Source: Paulinella micropora
Taxonomy: Eukaryota > Cercozoa > Imbricatea > Euglyphida > Paulinellidae
DNA: 33,346 nt
Direction: 5' to 3'
Assembly: GCA_019918135.1 (NCBI GenBank)
Contig: WBZZ01002047.1
Span: forward strand, 235,001-268,346
Position 1 is the stretch's first letter. Every line of letters starts with the position of its first letter. Shown piece by piece: positions 17,987-26,503 of this stretch. Below the pieces are notes generated by a model, which saw nothing but the letters and a program-made list of their open reading frames with translations, was not told the origin of the DNA and did no database searches. Made by a program: the position numbers and the translations under genes.

Positions 17987-19045
17987 GACCCTCCAAAAGG
18001 GGTTGTATATATCTCCATAGACACTTCTGACAATAACTTCCAGCTGGCTCGATTCAATTGTATATATCTATACAAAAAAAGTCCACCAAGGACACCAAAA
18101 ATGAAACAAACATCTAGACTGGCAAAGCGCCCGTTCATTCCAACAAATGGACGATCTACGAGCAAGTTCATTATCCACCTAAGCGCTAATGAATCTGCTC
18201 ATAGATCTGGGGATCGCGCTCCGACACCTCTGTCCTATAACAGGGATTCGGGAAGCATACTGAAGATATCTCACCTGTTCTTCCCGTCCGTGGGTCAGAT
18301 TGGGTGAAGTATCTAACGTACGACCCATTCCAGTCTTATGGTCTCCCAGCCAGAGAACCCGACCGATTTGCGGAGTTCACTTGGAGAACACATTCATCCC
18401 AACCTTTCCAATTAGGGCAGATGGGGTGAAGATGTTGCCACACGGTCAAGTCCGAGGCGCGCTGTGAGAGCTTGCACCAGCAGTATACCCGCCAGAGGTT
18501 CTACTGTTGGACCAAATGCATCTCCGTCCTGGCGTTCACTTGGGGAAGACATTCATCCCAACATTTCCAATTAGGGCAGCTGGGATGAAGGCCTTATCAC
18601 AACCTGACCATGTCTGACCTCCGTCCCACCCAGCGGGAATCCAAAGGAGTGTTGATAAGGGTACGAAGTGAGGTTGAGTCAGCAAAGATGCGACTTTACG
18701 TCAGACCCCAAGCCCGGCCAATTCGGGAAGAGCCAGAACACACGAAGTTACTCCTCACATTTGTATGACAAGGGTCATCAAGGGGGGAGAAGTGTAGAGC
18801 GAAATTCAAAATTCAAATTTGAGAATTAAACCAAAAATCAAATTCGAATTTCGCTTATCTTTCCGAAATCCAAATCTTTCGGAGTAACGCCTACAGTTAC
18901 ACTTCTTTCCTTCAATCGCCTATCTGATTCCTAGAAGGAAAAGAAGACTTCCATTTCGAGGCCAATTCTCGATAGCCAACATATTCCTTCCGCCCATACA
19001 TATCTACCTCTCTACTCCTATTCCATGGGGGTTATCGGATAAACC
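17987..19045 (+). other. 3' untranslated region of element 1
   Basis: No supported gene. It holds tandem hairpin repeats (18270-18600) and an AT-rich inverted repeat at about 18799-18854 (GCGAAATTCAAAATTCAAAT paired with AAATTCGAATTTCGC). Confidence 0.6.
18270..18600 (+). repeat. Tandem repeats (~159 bp) carrying a small hairpin
   Basis: TTCACTTGG(A/G)GAA starts at 18376 and 18535. Each is followed by CATTCATCCCAAC.TTTCCAAT and TAGGGCAG.TGGG.TGAAG. TTCATCCCA pairs with TGGGATGAA in the second copy. A third, more diverged end (GGGTCAGATTGGGTGAAG) lies near 18292. Confidence 0.75.
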
Positions 19046-19057
19046 GGGGAGGGAGGA
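19046..19057 (+). other. Polypurine tract of element 1
   Basis: GGGGAGGGAGGA ends one base before the 3' LTR. It is the expected primer for plus-strand synthesis and confirms the + orientation. Confidence 0.85.
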
Positions 19058-19058
19058 T

Positions 19059-19411
19059 TGTAGGCGCAGATAGGTAAATATGGGCTACTTTAATAATACC
19101 GGGTATTAAGCCGGACATATTACGAAGCTCTTCCCAACAGTAATCCCATTGTAGACAGGCAGCGATAGTATTACTAAAAAGGACCGTTACCCTTTTTAGC
19201 CCTGATTATATTATCGTTAGGCCGGACAACGGGAACTGGTTGCTGTTTGCCTTGGTTGTTTTGGCTTCGCTAGTCTCCCACATTTCCCACCATCTTTGAT
19301 CCTTGCTTGTATAAGCTCAAGAAGATTGGGTTATTGGCGAAGTTGTTATTATTTGGTTTAGTAAAAGGATAGGCATCAATAAATATATTCTTTTATAACA
19401 GAACCGATAAA
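19059..19411 (+). repeat. 3' LTR of element 1
   Basis: 353 bp, nearly identical to 3373-3734, with TATAAG at 19310-19315 and AATAAA at 19378-19383. It is followed directly by the ACTGA target duplication. Confidence 0.94.
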
Positions 19412-19416
19412 ACTGA
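19412..19416. repeat. Target-site duplication ACTGA (right copy of element 1)
   Basis: Matches 3368-3372 and fixes the 3' LTR edge. Confidence 0.85.
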
Positions 19417-19501
19417 TTTCACTGTCACTGCCGAAAGGCTAGGCAAGAATGAGTGGGACGGATGTATATATTACTATTGAATAAAAAGCAATCAAACATT
19501 A

Positions 19502-19600
19502 TGTAATGCCCCAAGTGATAGCTCTTATAAAAAGTCATTAATATTAATACAACCCTGTCAAACACAGTCCTCAAGTTGAAGATTATGCCGGCCCACCCGG
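19502..19600. repeat. Decayed LTR-like fragment related to the element 2 LTR
   Basis: TGTAATGCCCCAAGTGATAGCTC..ATAAAAAGTC..TAATACAACC..CAAACACA follows the order of the element 2 LTR end (TGTTACAATCCCCGAAGATAGCTC and so on) with moderate divergence over about 75-95 bp. It is probably an old solo LTR or truncated copy of a related family. Confidence 0.6.
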
Positions 19601-20265
19601 TATATAACTTGATGGCAATACTTACCGTTCCGCAGTCTGTCTGTTACTTTCATGAGTCCTTGGTCTGGAGGCTACGGCCCCGGGCCCTGAGTCACTGCCC
19701 TACTTTAGGTATTCCTCATTCTTCAAAGAGTCATATCGATCACGGTTAGGGCAGTTATTAACTTACTAGTCAATTATTACTATCAAATATCGTACTATTG
19801 TAACAATCCGCTGGAGTGAACGGTCGCTAATAAACTGATCAACAATGTATGGAAATTCTCCTCAGATTTTCGGAACTTTTTTGAATTTTCTATTCTGAAT
19901 AAGCAAACACGGGTGCCAGTGTCAGGAGAGAAAAAGCATGTGTGGATATCAGACTGACTCGCACTTTAACGACCTGCCAAAATCACTACTGTTGACATTT
20001 TACTGTTTTTGACCGGCCCGTTAGCCTAAGTTCTTCTCTGCACGACTACGTTTCGACTTCATTACTACGTGACTAGTCTCAAACCGGTTTTCGATTTCGT
20101 GGAGTCAGGAATGACTTCAAACGATCAAGTCAAAGTTCTTTTCAAGTTACAAAAGATCAACTATTGCCTCAAGTTTCCCCACTCTATTACCTTTTCCCCC
20201 GATTTCCAGTGAAACACGCACGTTACGGTAAATTTCTGGACAAGGAAGCTAGACTGCAGGAAAAC
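19601..20265. other. Gene-free interval
   Basis: No gene or RNA gene that I can support. AT-rich unique-looking sequence between the LTR-like fragment and the 141-bp duplication. Confidence 0.5.
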
Positions 20266-20547
20266 TGCAGAGAATTTTTTCCAAATGCAAATTTTCAAAC
20301 ACTTGAACTAAAAATTGGACTTGAAGCCCTCCTTCAAGTACTACTCAGCCCTTTTCAAGTGACGCACCTCACCAACTTACAATCTACGTTCATCGTGTTC
20401 GTACTTTGCAGAGAATTTTTTCCAAATGCAAATTTTCAAACACTTGAACTAAAAATTGGACTTGAAGCCCTCCTTCAAGTACTACTCAGCCCTTTTCAAG
20501 TGACGCACCTCACCAACTTACAATCTACGTTCATCGTGTTCGTACTT
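20266..20547 (+). repeat. Perfect 141-bp tandem duplication
   Basis: Unit 20266-20406 is repeated exactly at 20407-20547. 141 is a multiple of three, so a frame at 20164-20589 stays open through both copies (47-residue repeat starting CREFFPNANFQTLEL). I see no other reason to call this frame a gene. Confidence 0.95.
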
Positions 20548-20720
20548 TGCAACCCAAGTCTGCAAACAAGTAGAAATCTACGTAAATAAACGAAGTGACC
20601 TCTCAGCTATTTACTGGTATTTTTCACCTGCTCTCTGGAGTCAGGACTTAATGCAGCCATAGAGACTTTTAATAAGAGTTCGTTGTGTATTTATCACTTG
20701 GGGTTGTATCCAAACTCACA
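20535..20720 (-). repeat. Dispersed repeat, copy 2 (mate of 3051-3240)
   Basis: Inverted copy relative to 3051-3240. It overlaps the end of the 141-bp duplication. See copy 1 for the shared words. Confidence 0.8.
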
Positions 20721-21087
20721 ATTCGAATTTTCCTTTCAAGTGGAAACTGCGCACACGAGTTTTGTGTGCTCTGTCGACAGATCGATTTGAAAGCACCTCC
20801 TACAAGGAAGGTACTACTCAACGAACGTAGGAGATCAGATATAATAAAAAAACCACATATGTAAGGCAGATAGTTCACCTGTCTTTGCATTTTTGTGTCG
20901 TCTCTATGCTCTTCTACACTCTATGCAGCCAACCAACACAGTATGTGTCTGGTTTTGTTTGTGTTAGGGTCACCCCCTTATCACCCAGCAAGATCACCCT
21001 CTCTGCTGCTCATAGCGCTCTACAAGTGTACCCGCACTACCTGGCTTACTCCTGGTAACCTACCATGTTTGCCAACTCACGCCATGA

Positions 21088-21684
21088 CGATCCCTTGTTG
21101 CGTCTTCGCACAAGAGGAAATGCTTGGATCCGTTTACCATCCTGGGCGTCTACCATGGTCTCCTGCCCTCTGAGAAGAAATTTCTGAAGGAAGTTGAAGA
21201 AGGGAATTCAACTCCCCTTACTACGGACCTCTCTTGGACGCAATCGATGCAGTTTCGAGAAGATCTGTTCACCAACTACTCTGGTGAATACCGGAATATT
21301 CTACTCAAGGCAGTAAAAGACAAGCAAACTAATTTGCTTCATCTACCCATGGTACCGACACCTGCCCTCAAGCTGATGTGTAACCCCAACATGACAGCCC
21401 ACGACATCTACCAGGAGTACTTGGGACCTACAGGCTCTGCGGCTCAACACGAAGCTCTCTGGAACCAACTGGGTACCATCATTCCTTTAGCGGAAGAATT
21501 TGTTAACCATTTGCCTGTTTCGACTTCGATCCCTGGTGCGCCTGGATCACTTTCAGGATTGATACTTCCTAGCCCTGCAAGCACTCCCATCACCGTGCAT
21601 CCATCAACCCTGACTGGTGCGACTCCAGCAGCGAGCTGGCATACTCCCGATAGTGTTCGAGCAGTCGACAGGAACAAAGAGTGA
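21088..21684 (+). CDS. Unidentified ORF, possible exon or transposon remnant
   Basis: Open from 21088 to TGA 21682-21684, about 198 codons, with balanced composition more protein-like than its surroundings. It contains ILGVYHGLLPSEKKFLKEVE and LWNQLGTIIPLAEEFVNHL, helical and acidic, then a Pro/Ser/Thr-rich tail. The first in-frame ATG is at about 21247, so a start there, or splicing from upstream, would be needed. I do not recognise the family. It could be an internal exon of a host gene, a gag fragment of a decayed element, or chance. Confidence 0.35.
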   Translation, partial: RSLVASSHKRKCLDPFTILGVYHGLLPSEKKFLKEVEEGNSTPLTTDLSWTQSMQFREDLFTNYSGEYRNILLKAVKDKQTNLLHLPMVPTPALKLMCNPNMTAHDIYQEYLGPTGSAAQHEALWNQLGTIIPLAEEFVNHLPVSTSIPGAPGSLSGLILPSPASTPITVHPSTLTGATPAASWHTPDSVRAVDRNKE

Positions 21685-22440
21685 GCCTTCAGGTCAGAAG
21701 GACACCAACAGGAACGATTTAGGGGTTTGGATCCACAAAAACCCATTATGAGGCAAACCCTGAAATCAGTTTAGGGGTGACTCTTGGTGCGCGCAGTGAA
21801 CCTGGTGGGTGCAGGATAGCTACCTGCAGTCTCAGTTAACATTAGTGGAGGAACAGATAGATAACAGAAAGGGGAAAGGACGAGAAGTTTTACGTGTTGT
21901 GGGATCAATAAAGCACAATAATGAACATGGACTAGCGTTGGTAGTAGCTGTTTTCTGGTTACCAGTTACCGATTTAATAAAGCAGGTATGAGCAAAAACC
22001 CCAGGCCACCCGGATTTATTAGGTTTGAGAAATGGTTGAAACATGTATTTTTTTAGCCACAGCTTAGGAATTTCTGTCACCTTTCGTGAAGGCAGTTTGT
22101 CGATAGGTGTTGCTGGTGTTTCGTTCTCTGTTCCTCCGAGCAAGAAAACAGAAATTTCAGAGGATGCATCCACAATTTTTTTGGGCCAATTCCAATTTTG
22201 ATAGGCGTCGGGACGCTAAGAAATGGATAAGAAATTGGAGTCCACACTGGTTGTTTTGGCAACGTTTCCTCGTTTGTGGAATCTGCTTTTTTTGTAGGAG
22301 AAAACCTGCTGCCTACGGCACGCTCTTTCTTGTCCTTCTTTCCTTCTATTTAAAAATTGATGACTTGGTGTGTGGTTGCCATAGCAAATCGATATCACTT
22401 TCACCTGACTTCAGGGCTGCCACCTCAATAATGATTTTAA
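21685..22440. other. Gene-free interval
   Basis: Only short frames without recognisable features. No RNA gene that I can support. Confidence 0.5.
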
Positions 22441-22975
22441 ATTCTTTTCTTTTGTTTGTTTGTTTGTTCAAATTAAACTTGTTTGTTTGCTTGTTGCTTT
22501 CTTTCTTTGTTTGCTTGTTTCTTTCCTTCTCCTTTCTTTCTTTCGTCCTTTTCTTAAAATTGAAAAAAGAGGACTCAGCAGAAAGAAAAAAAGAAGGAAG
22601 AAGGAAGAAAAAAAAAAAGAATGAAAGATGAGGACAGAAAGAAATTAAAGCTTAAGAGGAGAAGGAAAGAAAAAGAAAGTAAGTCAGAAATGAGAAAGAA
22701 GAAAGAAAAGAAGGGAAGAAAAGAAAGAAAGAAAAGAAAGAAAGAAAAGAAAGAAAAAAGAAAAAAAAAAGAAAGAAAAAAAAGAAAGAAAAAAAAAGAA
22801 AAGAAAGAAAGAAAAGAAAGAAAGAAAAGAAAGAAAGAAAAGAAAGAAAGAAAAGAAAGAAAGAAAAGAAAGAAAGAAAAGAAAGAAAGAAAAGAAAGTA
22901 GTAGTAGAAGTAGTAGAAGTAGAAGAAGAAGAAAAAGAAGAAGAAGAAGAAGAAGAAGAAGGATGATGATGATGA
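22441..22975. repeat. Pyrimidine tract followed by a ~400-bp purine tract
   Basis: Pyrimidine/TTTG-rich sequence (22441-22555) switches to purine-rich GAAA/GAA repeats. 22692-22898 is 207 bases without a single pyrimidine. It ends with GTA, GAA and GAT triplet repeats up to the LTR of element 2. Lys/Arg/Glu-rich frames here are repeat translations. Confidence 0.95.
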
Positions 22976-23517
22976 TGTTACAATCCCCGAAGATAGCTCA
23001 ATAAAAGTCGGTAATACAACCAGACACAAATCCCCAAAAGAGAATGATGTCTCGTTATATTAGCTCAGTGAAGCCGAAAAGAAAACGGCAACAGACCAAG
23101 GTTAAAATGGCATTAGGTCAAATCCGGCCAAACGATATTGAAAATAATGGGAAAAAACTAGGTGCACCTGACACCAGAAAAATGGTACTTTTTACCGGCT
23201 ATCCGGGGGGTGATGCCTACAGTACCCCTTCCCGTTTTTTTTGACGGAAATATGCAATATTTTCGTCATATAATTGCTGATTTCTTTTCTGCACAAACGC
23301 TACGGGGTGTCGCAACTAAGTGCATCAACCCACGGATAGACGGTGCAGTGGATATATAAAACGCATACGCCAGACACGAGTCAACTATAAATCTCCAGCC
23401 TCGTTTTTGTAAATAAAAACTCCTCCTTCCACACTTGTTGTCCCCCCCGTAACTTAATTCTGAGGCAGTATGTCAAGAACAAATAGTATTACTATTGCAA
23501 TAAAAGCAGCGTTATAA
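22976..23517 (-). repeat. 3' LTR of element 2 (inner edge uncertain)
   Basis: Outer edge fixed at TGTTACAATCCCC, which reads GGGGATTGTAACA in element sense and matches 33115 onward. The inner edge cannot be seen, because the other copy is cut. 23517 is chosen because a purine run on the - strand (GGAGAAGGAGAAAAA, 23532-23518) would be the polypurine tract. A TAACA at 23570-23574 would instead mirror the TGTTA end. Confidence 0.7.
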
Positions 23518-23532
23518 TTTTTCTCCTTCTCC
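23518..23532 (-). other. Candidate polypurine tract of element 2
   Basis: 15 purines on the - strand (GGAGAAGGAGAAAAA), the best such run between the pol end and the LTR in element sense. Its exact relation to the LTR edge is unproven. Confidence 0.4.
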
Positions 23533-24017
23533 AAAAACACTTCCGATCAGTAAATACATTGTCTTTTAATAACATACCCTTGTATTCAATCGGTTACCTT
23601 AATATAGTACTAGGGGGCCAGACCTAATAACTATATCCAAAGCCGGGGTGAGTGAGCCCGACCATGCGATATGCCGACACAAGTAGAGACGGACCGTGCT
23701 GGTATGACGATATTAAGTATATCCAAAGAAAAAAATTTAATATGTCTACTATGAGAACATTTTTTGAGAACATCACCCTGGATTCTTGAAGCAGGGTCGT
23801 ACCAGGAACACCATCGCTAAACTCACAAGCGATCCCCTTATACGGTGTCGTATCCATTTGCCGATTGACCCTCGCACTCATATGTTGCGATAAAAATGCC
23901 AAGTAACAACAATGGTATAAAAACATTTTAATAAGACATGATCTGACATGGGCACTATGAGATTAATCCACATGCAGCTTTCAATGTCCGACGCGTGATA
24001 AAAGAAAAAAATGTCAC
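23533..24017 (-). other. 3' untranslated region of element 2
   Basis: About 485 bp after the pol stop with no convincing ORF. No equivalent of the element 1 accessory genes is present. Confidence 0.6.
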
Positions 24018-24536
24018 TTACTGCCTTCGTCGCCTTGCGCGAACCCCTTTGCCAGGTGGCGGGCCGCCAACAAAAGTCAAGTCAAACTTCGACTCCTCCA
24101 GAATGTCCCATATTTTGTTAGGGATGGCGCCCAAAGATAAGTCAAAAGCAATATCAAGCACTCCTCTAGGCAGTGACTGAATAGTCCACGCAGTGTGGTC
24201 TTTGTCTCGAAGGGTAATAGTATCATCCCATGTCTCGAGATTTTTCGCGTCTTTGTACACCGGTAAATATTGTCTAGCTTTTGGATCCTCAACAGGGTCC
24301 ATGCTTCTCCAAAAATGGAGTACCGGTTGTATCGTTTTTGCTGCTAAGGATCTCTTCAATGTCCGTGCTGCCCGTGTAGTCTGCGGGACCGCCACAGCTC
24401 GCATGAGATAAAGATCTGAGAGAGTGTCATCGGGAACATGAGATTCTGCCGGTCTCAACAGATAAAAAGCGTCTCGGACCCACTTGATGGCCGCAATCGC
24501 CTCTCCTTCCTTCCATCGCACATGTCGAATGTCCAC
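24018..24536 (-). CDS. pol: Extra C-terminal domain after integrase, element 2
   Basis: 172 codons covering a domain shared with element 1: WVRDAFYLLRPAESHVPDD, then VLHFWRS, YLPVYKDAKNLETW, WTIQSLPRGVLDIAFDLSLG and PNKIWDILEES. A Gly-Pro-rich and Arg-rich tail (GGPPPGKGVRARRRR) matches the APAPGK end of element 1. It continues integrase after a 1-nt frame change near 24540, so the ATG at 24536 is not a real start. The alternating hydrophobic pattern suggests beta strands. A chromatin-targeting or DNA-binding role is inference from its place after integrase. Confidence 0.85.
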   Translation of the reverse strand: MDIRHVRWKEGEAIAAIKWVRDAFYLLRPAESHVPDDTLSDLYLMRAVAVPQTTRAARTLKRSLAAKTIQPVLHFWRSMDPVEDPKARQYLPVYKDAKNLETWDDTITLRDKDHTAWTIQSLPRGVLDIAFDLSLGAIPNKIWDILEESKFDLTFVGGPPPGKGVRARRRRQ

Positions 24537-24988
24537 ATTACCCGCGTTCGGGTTAGTGTCTCCCCTCCTCCTCCATGGACATCCGTCGCTCGCATCGACC
24601 TTGCCACCTTCCTCGGTTGGTCGAAGATGAGATCGTTTTGCGCTCTCCTCCTCTGCGCCTCCGTGAACTTCTCCTTCGTACCGCCGCGGACTATGGGGGC
24701 TTTAGACTGAGTCCCCGCCGCGCTTTTGCGGTTTGAGTCTTCCTTACTCTTCTTCTCGGTCTCCTCCTTCTCCGTGACCGGTGCCCGATAGGCATTCTCC
24801 TCCTCTAAGGTATCCTCCTTCTGTATAGGCGGTACCTCTTGGAAGTCCTCCTTCATCCGTTTCAACGCCTCCTCAACGGATTCATCCTCAAGTAAGAAGG
24901 GGTCATATTTGATCAGCCTTCGAACATTCACAATCTGCACCTTCCCTCTACCCCTGATCTTATAATTCAGAGGTCCCATCTGTTCCAT
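24455..24988 (-). CDS. pol: Integrase GPY module and acidic linker, element 2
   Basis: Same frame as the integrase core, separated from it by one TAG (24991-24989). MEQMGPLNYKIRGRGKVQI followed by NVRRLIKYDPFL is the end of the GPY/F-type module and matches GPYTVLEQVGALTYRI of element 1. A long charged, probably disordered linker follows. The last ~25 residues (from about VMWTFDMCDG) are out of frame; the protein continues in the frame at 24536. Confidence 0.9.
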   Translation of the reverse strand: MEQMGPLNYKIRGRGKVQIVNVRRLIKYDPFLLEDESVEEALKRMKEDFQEVPPIQKEDTLEEENAYRAPVTEKEETEKKSKEDSNRKSAAGTQSKAPIVRGGTKEKFTEAQRRRAQNDLIFDQPRKVARSMRATDVHGGGGETLTRTRVMWTFDMCDGRKERRLRPSSGSETLFIC

Positions 24989-24991
24989 GAT

Positions 24992-26503
24992 CTAGTATGG
25001 TCCTTTCCAGTGGGTAAACAACAGCTTAGAGCTAACCCCCTTAGGGACTTGAGGATGGTACAAGAGTACAATATCCCCAACCTGGAAACGGACTTGATCT
25101 AAGTGCGCTTGTCGCACTCCTTGTGCGTCAGTCTTTCTGCGCTCCGCCTCCCTGTGTGCCGCAACTATTTGTTCCGCCTCCATCTTCGCTCTTAGTCTCA
25201 TCCCGAACAACTCATCCTCATCTGCCCAAGTGTCTTTTGGATGCAGAAGTGAGGTTGGGATATTAGGCTCTCGGCCGTAAACCAATTGATATGGCGAGAC
25301 TGAGCTCCTGGCTCCTCCTAATGCCGATGAGGGTAGACAGTTCATTGCAAAGGCAAATGAAGGTGCTGCCTCCACCCAGGCTCTCTGATTCTCCTTCTTC
25401 ATACAGTACATCTTAAGCGAGGCTTTGAGAGGTCTATGTACCCGCTCGATCTTGCCATTCGCTCTCGGGTTATAGGCAGTAACATATTGCCATTTCATCC
25501 CGTAGTACTTAGATAGTCTGTCGATGACTTCATTATTAAAGTCAGAACCTCGATCAGAACATATCTTTCTAGGCACTCCGATCTGCGAGACGATCCTATC
25601 GATCAGAGCCTCCGCAGTTGTCTTGCCTGTAGCGTCCTTAACAGGAACAACCCAGACATAATTGGTGGCTCGATCTATTGCGGTAAGAAGGTATCTGTAC
25701 CCTTCTGCCGATTCGGGGAAAGGTCCCACATGATCGATGTGTAAAAATTCAAACATCCCGGCGTGTAAGGGGAATGTACCGATCAGGCCAAAGTTCGCCT
25801 GCAGCGGTGTCTTTGTGGTTTTGCATGGGATGCATGCGTCCACTTCCCTGTCTATCTCCTCCTTCATCCCTTTCCACCAAAATCGCCTCGCTATGAACCA
25901 ATGAGTTCTTTGTCGACCCGGATGTGCCAGTAAGGGGCAGTTATGGGCTGCGACATATATAAAGCGCCTCAACTTCTTTGGTACCCAGAGAGTCCATTTG
26001 TCAGGCTGTGATGCAAATTTGCCATGCTGGCCCTTGTACCACAATAGCCCATCTCTCCACGCCATCTCCTTCATCTGATCTTTGATCTGTGGAGTCTTTT
26101 TAAGCTCATTAGGGTTCTTGTATAACGTTATGAGCTCCTTGAACTCCGGATCCGTCGCCTGTTGCTGCCTCCACGCGGTAGGCGAGGCGATATGAATAGT
26201 ACCGTCCTCCAACCTTACTCCTACCCTTTCCGGGTCTTCATCAAGCTCGCTTCGATTTTCCTGTGGAGGTTCAGTACAGACCTCAGTCGTCTCCTCCTCT
26301 TCTTTTATATTCGCCTTCGCGTTCTCGTATGCCTCATAAGACCACTCAGCGTCTTCGAGAACATGCGCCTCACAGCATATGCCATGCTCCGGGCCTTGAG
26401 GACTATATCGTAGACCCGTGCGGTCATAACGAACGCCTCTTGCCATCTGCATCGCCTCTATGTGGCTCACCTCGTATACCTTGTCCGTGGACAGGTCCAT
26501 CAT
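24992..26503 (-). CDS. pol: Integrase: HHCC finger and DDE core, element 2
   Basis: 503 codons. Zinc-binding residues H187, H194, C224 and C227 (AAHNCPLLAH, CIPC). Catalytic triad D257 (LHIDHVGPFP), D317 (CSDRGSDF) and E353 (NGKIERVHR), with 35 residues between the last two. The core appears complete and then runs to THWKGPY, where TAG interrupts the GPY module. It overlaps the RT ORF by 80 nt in another frame; the frame change near 26510-26520 joins RNase H to integrase. The N-terminal ~100 residues are acidic and correspond to the connection region. Confidence 0.97.
   Translation of the reverse strand: MMDLSTDKVYEVSHIEAMQMARGVRYDRTGLRYSPQGPEHGICCEAHVLEDAEWSYEAYENAKANIKEEEETTEVCTEPPQENRSELDEDPERVGVRLEDGTIHIASPTAWRQQQATDPEFKELITLYKNPNELKKTPQIKDQMKEMAWRDGLLWYKGQHGKFASQPDKWTLWVPKKLRRFIYVAAHNCPLLAHPGRQRTHWFIARRFWWKGMKEEIDREVDACIPCKTTKTPLQANFGLIGTFPLHAGMFEFLHIDHVGPFPESAEGYRYLLTAIDRATNYVWVVPVKDATGKTTAEALIDRIVSQIGVPRKICSDRGSDFNNEVIDRLSKYYGMKWQYVTAYNPRANGKIERVHRPLKASLKMYCMKKENQRAWVEAAPSFAFAMNCLPSSALGGARSSVSPYQLVYGREPNIPTSLLHPKDTWADEDELFGMRLRAKMEAEQIVAAHREAERRKTDAQGVRQAHLDQVRFQVGDIVLLYHPQVPKGVSSKLLFTHWKGPY

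Larger units (their letters stand above)
3373..19411 (+). mobile_element. Element 1: 16.0-kb Ty3/gypsy-type LTR retrotransposon
   Basis: Complete element on the + strand: LTRs at 3373-3734 and 19059-19411, ACTGA duplication on both sides, primer-binding candidate at 3737, polypurine tract at 19046-19057. The order gag, protease, RT, RNase H, integrase is that of Ty3/gypsy. At 16 kb it is far above the usual 5-10 kb. The extra length comes from a 1.7-kb leader, a 3.5-kb accessory region after integrase (about 14525-17986) and a 1-kb 3' untranslated region. The LTRs differ by only about four substitutions and three small indels. Even so, the coding region carries several stops and frame changes. 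Confidence 0.95.

Noticed and set aside
19795..19825. Possible LTR end and primer site (TTGTAACA then TGGAGT) on the + strand
   Set aside because: Short match with a 6-nt gap, no LTR partner, and no similarity to the element 2 LTR immediately upstream.
20164..20589. 141-residue frame as a host gene
   Set aside because: It is open mainly because a 141-bp unit is duplicated in frame, and it overlaps a dispersed repeat.
22621..23004. Lys/Glu/Arg-rich 127-residue frame, and a Phe/Leu/Ser-rich frame on the other strand
   Set aside because: Both are translations of the purine/pyrimidine microsatellite.
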